From Parvibaculum lavamentivorans DS-1 (GTDB taxonomy: Bacteria > Pseudomonadota > Alphaproteobacteria > Parvibaculales > Parvibaculaceae), in the NCBI RefSeq assembly GCF_000017565.1, contig NC_009719.1, positions 372,001 to 436,000 of the forward strand: 64,000 nucleotides of DNA, in the 5' to 3' direction. The notes under the pieces were generated by a model. It searched no databases and had not been told where the DNA came from. It was given only the letters and a program-made list of their open reading frames with translations. Position 1 is the stretch's first letter, and each line of letters starts with the position of its first letter. Positions 8,705-16,543 of this stretch are shown piece by piece. The position numbers and the translations under genes were made by a program.

Positions 8705-9874
8705 CTATTGCGAGCGCAAGTGCAGTTCCCATCGCTCTATGGCATCGCGCATCTCGTCCATATAAGCATGCCGTTGATAGACCGCGACGATCCCGCTTGT
8801 CGTTCCCGAAATATGATTCAGGAGCTTCTCGGTTACATGAACGGGAACGCCGAGCGCGGCAAGATTGGTCGCGCATGTACGCCTGAGATCGTGTAGCGTC
8901 CAGTGATCTATCGGGCATCCCTTGTCGAAGTTCGGCTTTCCCTTTGACCATCCGTCGAAAGCCGTATGCTTTCCGCGAGCAGGGAAGAGGAGGAGAGCCT
9001 TCTCGTCCGCGTCCTCGTATTCCCGGCGCTCTTCTCTTGATTGCTGCGCTTGCAATAATGCACGCTTCAGAATTACTTCCGCCATCTCACCGAATGGAAA
9101 AGCATGTTGACGCTTGTTCTTGGTAACCGTGGCGGGCAGAGTGATCGTTCGGCTGTCAAAGTCGATCCAGTCCGCCTGAAGTGATGCGATCTCGCCCCTG
9201 CGCTGTCCGGTCAGCAGAAGCAGCTGAACGATACTGTTGAATGTCGTATCCCTTTCCCTGGCGTGACCGAGAACGGTCCTGATTTCGTCTTGGGTAAGGA
9301 CGCGGTCTCGTGGCAGCGATTGTTTTGGCGCCTGAAGTCGTTCGCACGGGCTGCGATCAACATAGCCTCGCCGGAATGCCCAGTTGAAGAACAGTCGGAT
9401 CACAGCAAACGCATGACGGGCCTCACCAGGAGTTTTGTGCATCTTGTCGATGATCCGGGAAATTTCCCGCGCCTGAATATGCTCCAGCTTCTCGTGACGA
9501 AGAGATGGAAGAAAGTGCTTTTCGAGCTGGCGTTTGGTTTCGGCCCGCGTTCGCGGCTTTGGATAGTTCTCAGGGAAATGTGCCGCGAGGAACAGCTTGA
9601 GGCCGGCTTCAAAATCAATCGGCGGAGCCTCATGTTTGCCGAGCGTGCGTTCGGCAAGTATCTGTTTTGCTGCCTTCCTCGCATCTTGGAGACTGATCGT
9701 AGGGTAACGGCCGATCGTCGTCCGCTTGCGATTGCGTCCGTGAACGACAACGAACGATTTGACGCCGCCCTGCGATACCCGCACACCGAAGCCGGGCAAG
9801 GTGTCGTCGGCATACGTCACTTGCCCCTTGACAGGAGGCTGCAAAGTCTTCAGCGAAATGTCGGTGAGGCGCAT
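8705..9874 (-). CDS. int: Tyrosine-type integrase of the metal-resistance island (P4-like family)
   Basis: 389 residues. The N-terminal arm-binding domain (about 1-85, YADDTLPGFGVRVS and TIGRYPTISLQDAR) is typical of integrases of tRNA-targeting islands. A core-binding SAM-like domain follows (about 95-190). The catalytic domain shows Arg in TGQRRGEIASL, HDLRR, LLNH and the nucleophile Tyr in VYQRHAY, so all active-site residues are present. It cuts and joins att sites. The start faces the tRNA-Arg(ACG) fragment 145 nt away, the usual int-att arrangement. Its stop abuts the truncated ArsR-rhodanese gene, so one side is a rearranged junction. The enzyme looks functional. Confidence 0.95.
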   Translation of the reverse strand: MRLTDISLKTLQPPVKGQVTYADDTLPGFGVRVSQGGVKSFVVVHGRNRKRTTIGRYPTISLQDARKAAKQILAERTLGKHEAPPIDFEAGLKLFLAAHFPENYPKPRTRAETKRQLEKHFLPSLRHEKLEHIQAREISRIIDKMHKTPGEARHAFAVIRLFFNWAFRRGYVDRSPCERLQAPKQSLPRDRVLTQDEIRTVLGHARERDTTFNSIVQLLLLTGQRRGEIASLQADWIDFDSRTITLPATVTKNKRQHAFPFGEMAEVILKRALLQAQQSREERREYEDADEKALLLFPARGKHTAFDGWSKGKPNFDKGCPIDHWTLHDLRRTCATNLAALGVPVHVTEKLLNHISGTTSGIVAVYQRHAYMDEMRDAIERWELHLRSQ

Positions 9875-10018
9875 TCTTAGGCTCCGCCTAGGCTCTCACA
9901 TCGGCCGTGTAGGGACGATTTCGTATGTTCCAGTATATTCTTATAACTATCTGATTTTCAACAAGAAAATTCACTTGTGGCGACACTATGTTCAGTTATG
10001 AAAAGCGCCAAAATCTTT

Positions 10019-10063
10019 CTACGAATCTGAGGGTCGGACGTTCGAATCGTTCCGGGCGCACCA
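10019..10063 (+). other. Displaced 3' half of tRNA-Arg(ACG): att site at the island's right end
   Basis: The 45 bases read as the 3' part of a tRNA: an anticodon loop CTACGAA (anticodon ACG), the 3' strand of the anticodon stem TCTGA, a short variable loop, a T-arm with five pairs around TTCGAAT, the acceptor strand CGGGCGC, discriminator A and an encoded CCA. Bases just before the loop (ATCTTT) cannot pair with TCTGA, so identity to a tRNA ends there and no 5' half is present. This is what integration into the 3' end of a tRNA gene leaves at the far end of an element. The island would lie to the left, with the intact tRNA beyond the window. The AT-richer 9875-10018 shows no gene. Confidence 0.82.
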
Positions 10064-10122
10064 TTTCTCCCGCCTTTTGCTCGCTGCCCCCGTAATCGGG
10101 AACATGATTCCTTCGACAAAAT

Positions 10123-10145
10123 CCCACGGAACGGTGGGTTTTTTC
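10123..10145 (+). terminator. Rho-independent terminator behind the tRNA-Arg fragment
   Basis: A CCCAC/GTGGG stem with a 6-nt loop is followed directly by TTTTTTC. It probably terminated the original tRNA-Arg transcript before the island separated the two halves of that gene. It also insulates the sensor kinase gene at 10262. The stem is short, but the T-run is good. Confidence 0.65.
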
Positions 10146-10261
10146 TTGGGTATACTGGCGGTTTTAGTGCAAGCATATGGCTTGGCTCACGGTGCCGCCT
10201 GTGGAAGCGCGCGCCGGAGGCATTCAGAACATTTTCAGTCTCGTAGCATTAGGAAGCGGAG

Positions 10262-12070
10262 ATGATTTCCGACGGCAATTTGCTCCAGGCTCTCCCTGTA
10301 GCGGTCTATACGACCGACGCCGAAGGGCGCATCACCTTTTATAACGAAGCGGCCGCCGCCTTGTGGGGTCACAGGCCCGAGCTCGGCACCAGCATGTGGT
10401 GCGGATCCTGGCGGCTCTTCTGGCCGGATGGGCGGCCCTTGCCGCATGATGAATGCCCGATGGCCATTACTCTGCGCGAGCAGCGCGAGGTGCGCGGCGT
10501 GGAGGCCGTCTTGGAGCGGCCGGACGGCACGCGCGTCCTCTTCCTCCCTTATCCGACACTGCTGAGAGATGAAGCCGGCCGCGTCACCGGCGCGATCAAC
10601 CTGCTGGTCGAAGTCGCGGACCGGAAAGAGGCTGAAGCGGAGCGCGCACAATTGGCCGCGATCGTCTCCTCTTCGGACGATGCGATCATCAGCAAGACTC
10701 TGACCGGCAAAATCACCTCCTGGAACGCGGGGGCGACCCGGATTTTCGGCTATGAGCCGCAGGAGATTATCGGACAGTCGATCCTGCGCATCATTCCCCC
10801 CGATCTGCAGGACGAAGAGAAGGACATTCTCGCGAAAATCCAGCGCGGTGAACGCATCGAGCATTACGACACAGTGCGCGTCGCGAAAGACGGCACTCTT
10901 TTGAATATATCGCTCACCGTCTCACCGCTGATCGACGGAAGCGGAAAGGTGGTCGGCGCCTCCAAAGTGGCGCGCAACATCACCGAACGAAAGCGCGCCG
11001 AGGAAATGCAGCGGCTGCTCTTCGATGAGCTGAATCACCGCGTCAAGAATACGCTGGCGACCATTCAGGCAATTGCCAGCCAGTCGCTTCAGAAAGCCGC
11101 CAGTCCGAGCGATTTCGTCACGAGCTTCAACGGGCGCGTGGAAGCCCTCGGCCGTGCGCATGAGCTTCTCGTGCAAGGTCAGATGTCCGGCGCGGACGTT
11201 GCCGGTATCGTGAGGGAGCAGGTCGTGCTGGGCGATACCGAAGGAGCGCGCGTCTCCTGCTCCGGGCCTTATGTGAGGCTTGAGCCGCGGGTCGCGGTGC
11301 AAGTCGCGCTTGTGCTGCATGAACTTGCCACCAATGCCCGTAAATACGGAGCCTTGTCGATCGCGGACGGACATCTTTCGATCGAATGGAGGCTAGACAT
11401 TCAAGACGAGCGAAAACTTGTGCTCGAATGGAAGGAAAGCGGCGTCAGGAACGTGCGGGTTCCGACATCGCATGGATTTGGGACCATCCTCATCCAGCGT
11501 ACCGTCGAAGCGCATGGCGGCGAGGCGTCGATCCACTACGGCGCCGACGGTATTTCCTGTCAAATCGGGTTGCCTCTGCCGCAGTCCGAGGAGGCGGGCC
11601 GGGCCGGCTCCGTGGTAGCCGCCTTCATGGAAGAGGGCCACAGGCGGACAGCAGCTGAGGCTTCGAGCCGCGACCTGAGAGGTACGCGGGTACTGCTCAT
11701 AGAAGACGAGCCGCTCATCGCAATGGATACGGAATCGCATCTTGTTTCGGCGGGCTGTGAAGTTGTCGGTCTGGCCGCCACGATAGAGGAAGCCCGGCAG
11801 CTCATCGCGGACAAGGTCTTCGATATTGCTCTCGTCGATGCCAACCTGTCGGGCGAACCGGTTGATGAAATAGCCGTCGCTCTGGCCCGCAAGGGGATCC
11901 CATTCGCCTTCGCCACAGGCTACGGCGCTGAAGCATTGCCTCCGGCCTTTCGGGATGCCCCCATACTCACCAAGCCGTTCAGCCCGCAAGCGCTGCTGGC
12001 GGAAGTAGCGGCGTTGCGTGCCCGAAACGCAAGGCCTGGCATCATCCCGTTGCGTCCGAAAGCAGGCTAG
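10262..12070 (+). CDS. PAS-PAS HWE-family histidine kinase with C-terminal receiver domain
   Basis: 602 residues with no membrane segment, so a cytosolic sensor. Two PAS domains (about 5-120 and 128-245) precede a HWE/HisKA_2 kinase core. That core has ELNHRVKNTLATIQA with the phospho-acceptor His259, HELATNARKYGAL as the N-box, and EWKESG as the W-E signature, followed by GFGTILI. A receiver domain at about 475-590 has acidic EDE and phospho-acceptor Asp526 in LVDANL. This hybrid form is common in alphaproteobacteria, often for light, redox or general stress sensing. The signal here is unknown and no partner regulator is adjacent. ATG 10262 follows a purine-rich GGAAGCGGAG. Confidence 0.92.
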   Translation: MISDGNLLQALPVAVYTTDAEGRITFYNEAAAALWGHRPELGTSMWCGSWRLFWPDGRPLPHDECPMAITLREQREVRGVEAVLERPDGTRVLFLPYPTLLRDEAGRVTGAINLLVEVADRKEAEAERAQLAAIVSSSDDAIISKTLTGKITSWNAGATRIFGYEPQEIIGQSILRIIPPDLQDEEKDILAKIQRGERIEHYDTVRVAKDGTLLNISLTVSPLIDGSGKVVGASKVARNITERKRAEEMQRLLFDELNHRVKNTLATIQAIASQSLQKAASPSDFVTSFNGRVEALGRAHELLVQGQMSGADVAGIVREQVVLGDTEGARVSCSGPYVRLEPRVAVQVALVLHELATNARKYGALSIADGHLSIEWRLDIQDERKLVLEWKESGVRNVRVPTSHGFGTILIQRTVEAHGGEASIHYGADGISCQIGLPLPQSEEAGRAGSVVAAFMEEGHRRTAAEASSRDLRGTRVLLIEDEPLIAMDTESHLVSAGCEVVGLAATIEEARQLIADKVFDIALVDANLSGEPVDEIAVALARKGIPFAFATGYGAEALPPAFRDAPILTKPFSPQALLAEVAALRARNARPGIIPLRPKAG

Positions 12071-12078
12071 ATCTGCGC

Positions 12079-12099
12079 CTCCGGCCCGCTTTGCCGGAG
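12079..12099 (+). terminator. GC-rich hairpin after the hybrid kinase gene
   Basis: A perfect 7-bp CTCCGGC/GCCGGAG stem with a 7-nt loop starts 9 nt after the kinase stop. There is no T-run, so it may be a weak or Rho-assisted terminator or an mRNA-stabilising hairpin. Confidence 0.35.
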
Positions 12100-12240
12100 A
12101 GAGGGCCCGCGATGGCATGGGGGGCGGGATGCCCGGTCCATCGGTGAACTCTCGATGCATGCTTTTTGTACAAGCGTCCGTCAACACCTCTCCCCATATT
12201 GACGAGGGTATTTCCATATCGCGGGTCAAAGGAGTTTCCC

Positions 12241-13491
12241 ATGCAGGATGTCTATTTCTCCTCGGGTTTGCGTACTCCCTTCGTCAAGGCCGGAGGCGCC
12301 TTCGCCAAATATACCGCGCTCGATCTCTCCCGGCCGGTTGCCGCCGCGATGGCGGCGAAGGCGCGGCCGGATTTTCTGATCTGGGGTCAGGTCATCCCCG
12401 ATCCGACGATTTCGAATATCGGCAGGGAGCTTGTCTTTGAAGCCGGCCTCGACCCGGAGATCCCGGCCTTCTCTACTGTGATGGCCTGTTCGACGAGCTT
12501 CGGCTCGGCCATTCAGGCGTCCGGCATGGTCGGTCGCGGCGGCACGCATCTCGCACTCATCGGCGGCGTGGAAACGATGAGCCATGTGCCCCTCGCGCTG
12601 AAATCCTCCGTCGCCGATACGATCTTCGCGCAATTCCCGAAAGACCCGGAAGCCGCACTGAAGACGCTCTCAAGCGTGACGCCCGACGACTACAACCTTC
12701 CAGTGCGCGGCTGGGCCAACCGCATCAGCGGCCGTTCCATGGGCGAGCACACCGAAGACACGATCAAGCGCTTCGGCATCACGCGCGAGGAGCAGGACAG
12801 GATCGCGCTCTGGAGCCACCAGCGCGCGGTCGCGGGCCAGGATGCGGGTTTCTTCTCCGATCTCGTTCTGTCTTTCGGCGATGTCGACCACGACACCTTC
12901 CCGCGCCGCGACACCAGTGCCGAACGCCTCGCCGCCCTGAAGCCCGCCTTCGATCCCGTGAACGGCTCGCTCACCGCCGGCAATTCCTCTCCGCTGACGG
13001 ACGGTGCGTCGTCGCTCTGGGTGGCCGACAAGGAAGGCCTCGCGCGCCTCGGCGGCGCCTATGCCGCGAAGCTCGTCGACTGGGAAATCGCCGCGATGGA
13101 TTTCCGTCTCGACGAAGGCATCCTCATGGCGCCCGCGCGCGCGATCCCTCGCCTCCTTGCGCGTCACGGTCTCAAGTTCAAGGACATCGCGCTTTGGGAA
13201 ATTCACGAAGCCTTCGCCGCGCAGGCCGCCGCGAACGTCAAGATGGCGTCCGATCCCGCCTATCGCCGCGAGAAGGCCCGCGTCGATGTCGACCTCGGTG
13301 AATTTCCGTGGGACCGTTTCAATCCGAACGGCGGCTCGACGGCCATCGGTCATCCTTTCGCCGCGACGGGCGCGCGCATTCTCAGCCAGGCGGTGAAGGA
13401 GCTATCCGCCATGGCCAAGGGATCGCGCGCCATCGTCTCGGTCTGCGCCGATGGCGGGCAGGGCACGGTCGCCCTTCTCGAAGCGGTCTAG
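12241..13491 (+). CDS. Thiolase family protein (acetyl-CoA C-acyltransferase)
   Basis: 416 residues, a full-length thiolase. The nucleophilic cysteine is in VMACSTSFGSA (Cys83). The C-terminal active site shows EIHEAFAAQ, the substrate loop GHPFAATGAR and the second cysteine in CADGGQG. It would cleave 3-ketoacyl-CoA with CoA in the last step of beta-oxidation, or run in reverse. I chose ATG 12241 because AAAGGAG precedes it and the thiolase fold starts there; the frame is open further upstream but with no domain content. It converges on the sulfatase gene with only 12 nt between stops. Confidence 0.93.
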   Translation: MQDVYFSSGLRTPFVKAGGAFAKYTALDLSRPVAAAMAAKARPDFLIWGQVIPDPTISNIGRELVFEAGLDPEIPAFSTVMACSTSFGSAIQASGMVGRGGTHLALIGGVETMSHVPLALKSSVADTIFAQFPKDPEAALKTLSSVTPDDYNLPVRGWANRISGRSMGEHTEDTIKRFGITREEQDRIALWSHQRAVAGQDAGFFSDLVLSFGDVDHDTFPRRDTSAERLAALKPAFDPVNGSLTAGNSSPLTDGASSLWVADKEGLARLGGAYAAKLVDWEIAAMDFRLDEGILMAPARAIPRLLARHGLKFKDIALWEIHEAFAAQAAANVKMASDPAYRREKARVDVDLGEFPWDRFNPNGGSTAIGHPFAATGARILSQAVKELSAMAKGSRAIVSVCADGGQGTVALLEAV

Positions 13492-13503
13492 TCGCGTAGG
13501 GCC

Positions 13504-15165
13504 TCAGCCCGGCCAGTAGATATATTCGTCGTCTTCGGTCACCGGCTCTTCCAGCGTCTTGTCGACGGTCACCGGCATTTCGGCCACCGCCGGGAAAAGC
13601 GGTTCCCGCTGTGTTGCGTTATGCGCCTCGACCAGCGCCTTCAGTTCGGCGACCTTTTCCGGGTTCTCGTCCGCGACATTGTTCTGCTCGGTCGGATCGG
13701 TTTTGAGGTTGAAGAGCCAGGTCTTGTTCGGCCGCTCCGCCATCTGCAGCTTCCAGCCATCGGCTTGGACCGCCTGATAATGACCGTCGCGCCAGAAGAT
13801 CGGACGCGGCGCAGGTTTTTCGCCCCGCGCGGCATAGGGCAGGAGATCAATGCCGTCGATCACGCGGTCTGCCGGCAGCTCGCCCCCGGCCGCCGCCACG
13901 ATGGTCGGGAACATGTCGAGATGTGCGACAGGCGTCGTGCGCTCGGTACCGGCCGGAATGCGCGCCGGCCACTTCGCGAAGAACGGTACGCGGATGCCAC
14001 CTTCGAAGAAAGTCAGCTTCCAGCCGCGATAGGGCTTGTTGACATCCGGCAGGCCGATATATCCCGGCGCGCCGTTGTCGCTGGAAAAGATCACCAGCGT
14101 GTTCTCTTCAAGCCCGTTCTCCTTCAGCGATTGCAGTACTCGGCCGACACTGCGATCGAGCGCGACGATCATCGCCGCATAGACCCGCAGGCGCTCGTCC
14201 TCGATATGCGACAGCGCGTCGTAATCCGCCTTCGACGCCTGCAGTGGCGTATGCACGCCCCAATGCGCGAGATAGAGGAAGAAGGGCCGGTTGCGATTGG
14301 CCTCGATCGCCTTGATCGCCTCGTCCGTATAGAAGTCGGTGAGATAACCCTTCGGCTCGAACCATGCACTGCCATTGTAGGATGTCGCATACTGCATGCG
14401 TGCCCACAGGAACTGGTCGATGGGATCGAAGGGCAGCTTGGCGTTCACGACGTCCGGGCTGTCTTCCGGCAGGAAGAGGCCGCTCTCCAGCATGACGCTT
14501 TCGTCGAAGCCCTGCGCGTTCGGCAGAAACTCAGGCGCATTGCCGAGATGCCACTTGCCGATATGGATGTTGTGATAGCCCTTGGGTTTCAGTGCTTCCG
14601 CCAGCGTGATCTCCGAGCCCGGCAGGCCCTGTTCCCTGAAGGGCGGGGCCTTCGCCGCCGCTTCGCGGTCGACGAGCATCTCATGGGTTCGCGTGCCGTC
14701 ATTGTAGAACATGTCGACGATGCGCGTCATGCCGGGCGGCGTGGGTGTGAACTCGAAGCCGGTGCGCGTGCCGTAGCGGCCGGTCATGATCATTGCGCGT
14801 GAAGGCGCGCAGGCGGCTGTGCCGGAATAGGCGGAGGTGAAGTTCGCGCCGCCCCTGGCAATGGAATCGATGTTGGGCGTCGGCACGATGCCGCCACCGA
14901 AATGGCTGATGTCGTTGAAGCCGAGATCGTCGGCGAGGATGACGACGATATTGGGCGGACGGTTGCCTGCGGGCTCCGCCGCGACCGCCGGTCCCTGATC
15001 CCAGACGATTTCACGATTGGGCTCGACGACAGTCGCATCCCGCGCCCGCGTCGCCACGAAATAGAGGACCATGTCCTTGCGGAAGGCATAGGCCGTTCCG
15101 GCAATCGCCACGAGCGCCACCACGCCCGCCAGCGCATAGGCCTGCCACTTCTTGAGCCCGTTCAT
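13504..15165 (-). CDS. Membrane-anchored arylsulfatase-family sulfatase
   Basis: 553 residues. A single N-terminal hydrophobic helix (about 9-28) anchors or exports it. The metal site begins with PNIVVILADDLGFND (Asp79, Asp80). The formylglycine motif is CAPSR (Cys119) in a TAACAPSRAMIMTGRYG context, so a maturase is required. HIGKWHLG, SSDNGAPG and a C-terminal WKLQ segment complete the alkaline-phosphatase-superfamily fold. It probably hydrolyses an organic sulfate ester in the periplasm; the substrate is unknown. It lies downstream of the DUF1330-tetR pair on the same strand and has its own predicted promoter. Confidence 0.9.
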   Translation of the reverse strand: MNGLKKWQAYALAGVVALVAIAGTAYAFRKDMVLYFVATRARDATVVEPNREIVWDQGPAVAAEPAGNRPPNIVVILADDLGFNDISHFGGGIVPTPNIDSIARGGANFTSAYSGTAACAPSRAMIMTGRYGTRTGFEFTPTPPGMTRIVDMFYNDGTRTHEMLVDREAAAKAPPFREQGLPGSEITLAEALKPKGYHNIHIGKWHLGNAPEFLPNAQGFDESVMLESGLFLPEDSPDVVNAKLPFDPIDQFLWARMQYATSYNGSAWFEPKGYLTDFYTDEAIKAIEANRNRPFFLYLAHWGVHTPLQASKADYDALSHIEDERLRVYAAMIVALDRSVGRVLQSLKENGLEENTLVIFSSDNGAPGYIGLPDVNKPYRGWKLTFFEGGIRVPFFAKWPARIPAGTERTTPVAHLDMFPTIVAAAGGELPADRVIDGIDLLPYAARGEKPAPRPIFWRDGHYQAVQADGWKLQMAERPNKTWLFNLKTDPTEQNNVADENPEKVAELKALVEAHNATQREPLFPAVAEMPVTVDKTLEEPVTEDDEYIYWPG

Positions 15166-15199
15166 TTCCCCACCCCATTTTCGCTGTTAAATTATTGGC

Positions 15200-15228
15200 A
15201 CTATGTGTGACATAACATGCAGGGTCAA
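15200..15228 (-). promoter_or_regulatory. Predicted promoter with operator-like palindrome before the sulfatase gene
   Basis: On the minus strand TTGACC (15228-15223) and CATAGT (15205-15200) are separated by 17 bp. The inverted repeat TATGT-N3-ACATA at 15202-15214 covers the -10 box. A repressor bound there would block the polymerase, and the adjacent TetR protein is the obvious candidate. Prediction only. Confidence 0.5.
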
Positions 15229-15237
15229 GACCGGGTG

Positions 15238-15816
15238 CTATTCGGTAAGCTGGCCGACGGCCGCCCGGATCGCTTCCGCGGCCTCCCCGGAGCTCAGATC
15301 CTGGTCCTGCCGCAACTGGCGCCATGTCTGGAAGCTCGCCAGCAGCAGCAGCGTTTCCGTGAGTTTTTTGTTTCTCGCGACGCGCGCGGGCAACACCTCG
15401 TAAAGCGTCTCGCGCTCCACCTGCAGATAGTACTGATAGTCCTGCATCAGGAAGGACGATCGGAACCGGTAGATGTCGCCGGCCATCTTGATTGGCAGCA
15501 TCTCCTCATAGATGCCGAAACGCCGCTCGAGCAGCTCGTCCAGCCGGCCGCGCCAGGTGCTGGCAGTGTAGGGCGCCCTCACGACCGGCAGGATGCGCGC
15601 CGCGGCCTGCTCCGACATTTCGCTGTAAAGACTGTCCATCTCCTCGAAATGACGAAAGACCGTGCGCACGCCGACGCCGGCCTTCTCAGCAACCTGCGCC
15701 GCACTCGGTGCCATCGTTCCGGAGCGCGTGATCTCGAACAGCGCTTCAACGATCTTGCGCCGGCTTTCCTCGCTGCGAAGCTTCCGCCCGTCTTCCGCCT
15801 TGGGCGTATGCACCAT
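15238..15816 (-). CDS. TetR/AcrR-family transcriptional regulator
   Basis: 192 residues. The N-terminal helix-turn-helix lies at about 17-65 (ESRRKIVEALFEI, AAQVAEKAGVGVRTVFRHF), and the rest is a helical ligand-binding domain. The frame is open far upstream, but the TetR fold starts at ATG 15816, which overlaps the stop of the DUF1330 gene by 4 nt, so the two are translationally coupled. It probably controls this pair, the sulfatase and perhaps the divergent nitronate monooxygenase-like gene, since palindromes sit in both upstream regions. The ligand is unknown. Confidence 0.9.
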   Translation of the reverse strand: MVHTPKAEDGRKLRSEESRRKIVEALFEITRSGTMAPSAAQVAEKAGVGVRTVFRHFEEMDSLYSEMSEQAAARILPVVRAPYTASTWRGRLDELLERRFGIYEEMLPIKMAGDIYRFRSSFLMQDYQYYLQVERETLYEVLPARVARNKKLTETLLLLASFQTWRQLRQDQDLSSGEAAEAIRAAVGQLTE

Positions 15817-16283
15817 CAGCGATTTCCCTTCGTGATGCCTTTCATCATAGCGGCAAGCGGCGAGTCGAAGCCCTGCTGCAACACCGTCTCGATATTGAGC
15901 TGGCCCGCGAGCCCCGCATCGCGATGCACCGCGATCTCCTGCCACTCGGCGGACATCGACATTTCGATCATCGCCCGCCGGTTCGGATAGGTGGCGATGG
16001 CGATCTCGTCCCACAATTCCTCCGCCTGTCCCAGCGCGAGGAATGTGACATCGGCCGCAAAAACGGGCCCGCCGCCGAATTTTGGCAATAGCTCGCTCAC
16101 CGCCCGGCCATAGATCATATAGGCGTCGCGCCCGCTGAGGTCGCTTGCCCGCCCGTCCTTGTATTCCGCCCGCTCCTTGAACTTGAGCAGGTTGACCATG
16201 AAGATCGGCCCTTCGGGTCCCGGCTCCATCATCTGCTTGATGTGCTCCGGATCGGTGGGGAAGACCTCGTTGATAACTTGCAT
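15816..16283 (-). CDS. DUF1330-type dimeric alpha/beta-barrel protein
   Basis: About 155 residues. The central part (IFMVNLLKFKE, YMIYGRAVSELLPKFGG, WDEIAIATYPNRRAMIEM) fits the DUF1330 ferredoxin-like fold of dimeric alpha/beta-barrel proteins. Members are small cytosolic proteins of uncertain activity, often beside catabolic genes. ATG 16283 is preferred because AGGAG lies about 9 nt upstream; an in-frame ATG at 16334 would add 17 residues and overlap the intergenic palindrome. It is first in a DUF1330-tetR operon. Confidence 0.8.
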   Translation of the reverse strand: MQVINEVFPTDPEHIKQMMEPGPEGPIFMVNLLKFKERAEYKDGRASDLSGRDAYMIYGRAVSELLPKFGGGPVFAADVTFLALGQAEELWDEIAIATYPNRRAMIEMSMSAEWQEIAVHRDAGLAGQLNIETVLQQGFDSPLAAMMKGITKGNR

Positions 16284-16325
16284 GCTGGCCGCTCCTGCCT
16301 TTGCGTCGGTTAGTGCCCGGCACAA

Positions 16326-16348
16326 TATTGACACTCACCATGTCAATA
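16326..16348. promoter_or_regulatory. Inverted repeat between divergent DUF1330 and nitronate monooxygenase-like genes
   Basis: Perfect 8-bp arms TATTGACA and TGTCAATA are separated by 7 nt. The site lies 43 nt upstream of the DUF1330 start and about 195 nt upstream of the divergent gene. It is a good candidate operator for the TetR protein encoded in this cluster. The half-sites share TGACA with the palindrome before the sulfatase. Confidence 0.5.
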
Positions 16349-16543
16349 CTCAAGACAGAGAAACCGGCATTCTTCCGTTGCGGCAGGTGGCAAGGTCCGT
16401 CACCCGGTTGTTCGCTTTTGAACGAGAGATTGCCTCGGGACGAGTTCCACCGTCGCGCCGTTAGGGCTATCGTCCGGGCAGAACGCAAACCAACCCGTTT
16501 CGGCGCATCGTCACGCAGCCAGGGGCACCCGGGAGAGAATGAT

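Noticed and set aside
10019-10063. Complete tRNA-Arg gene
   Set aside because: The D-arm, 5' acceptor strand and 5' anticodon-stem strand are absent, so only the 3' half is present.
9958-10176. 72-codon minus-strand frame containing GAPGTIRTSDPQIRR
   Set aside because: This peptide is a well-known artefact of translating the antisense of tRNA 3' ends; here it reflects the tRNA-Arg fragment.
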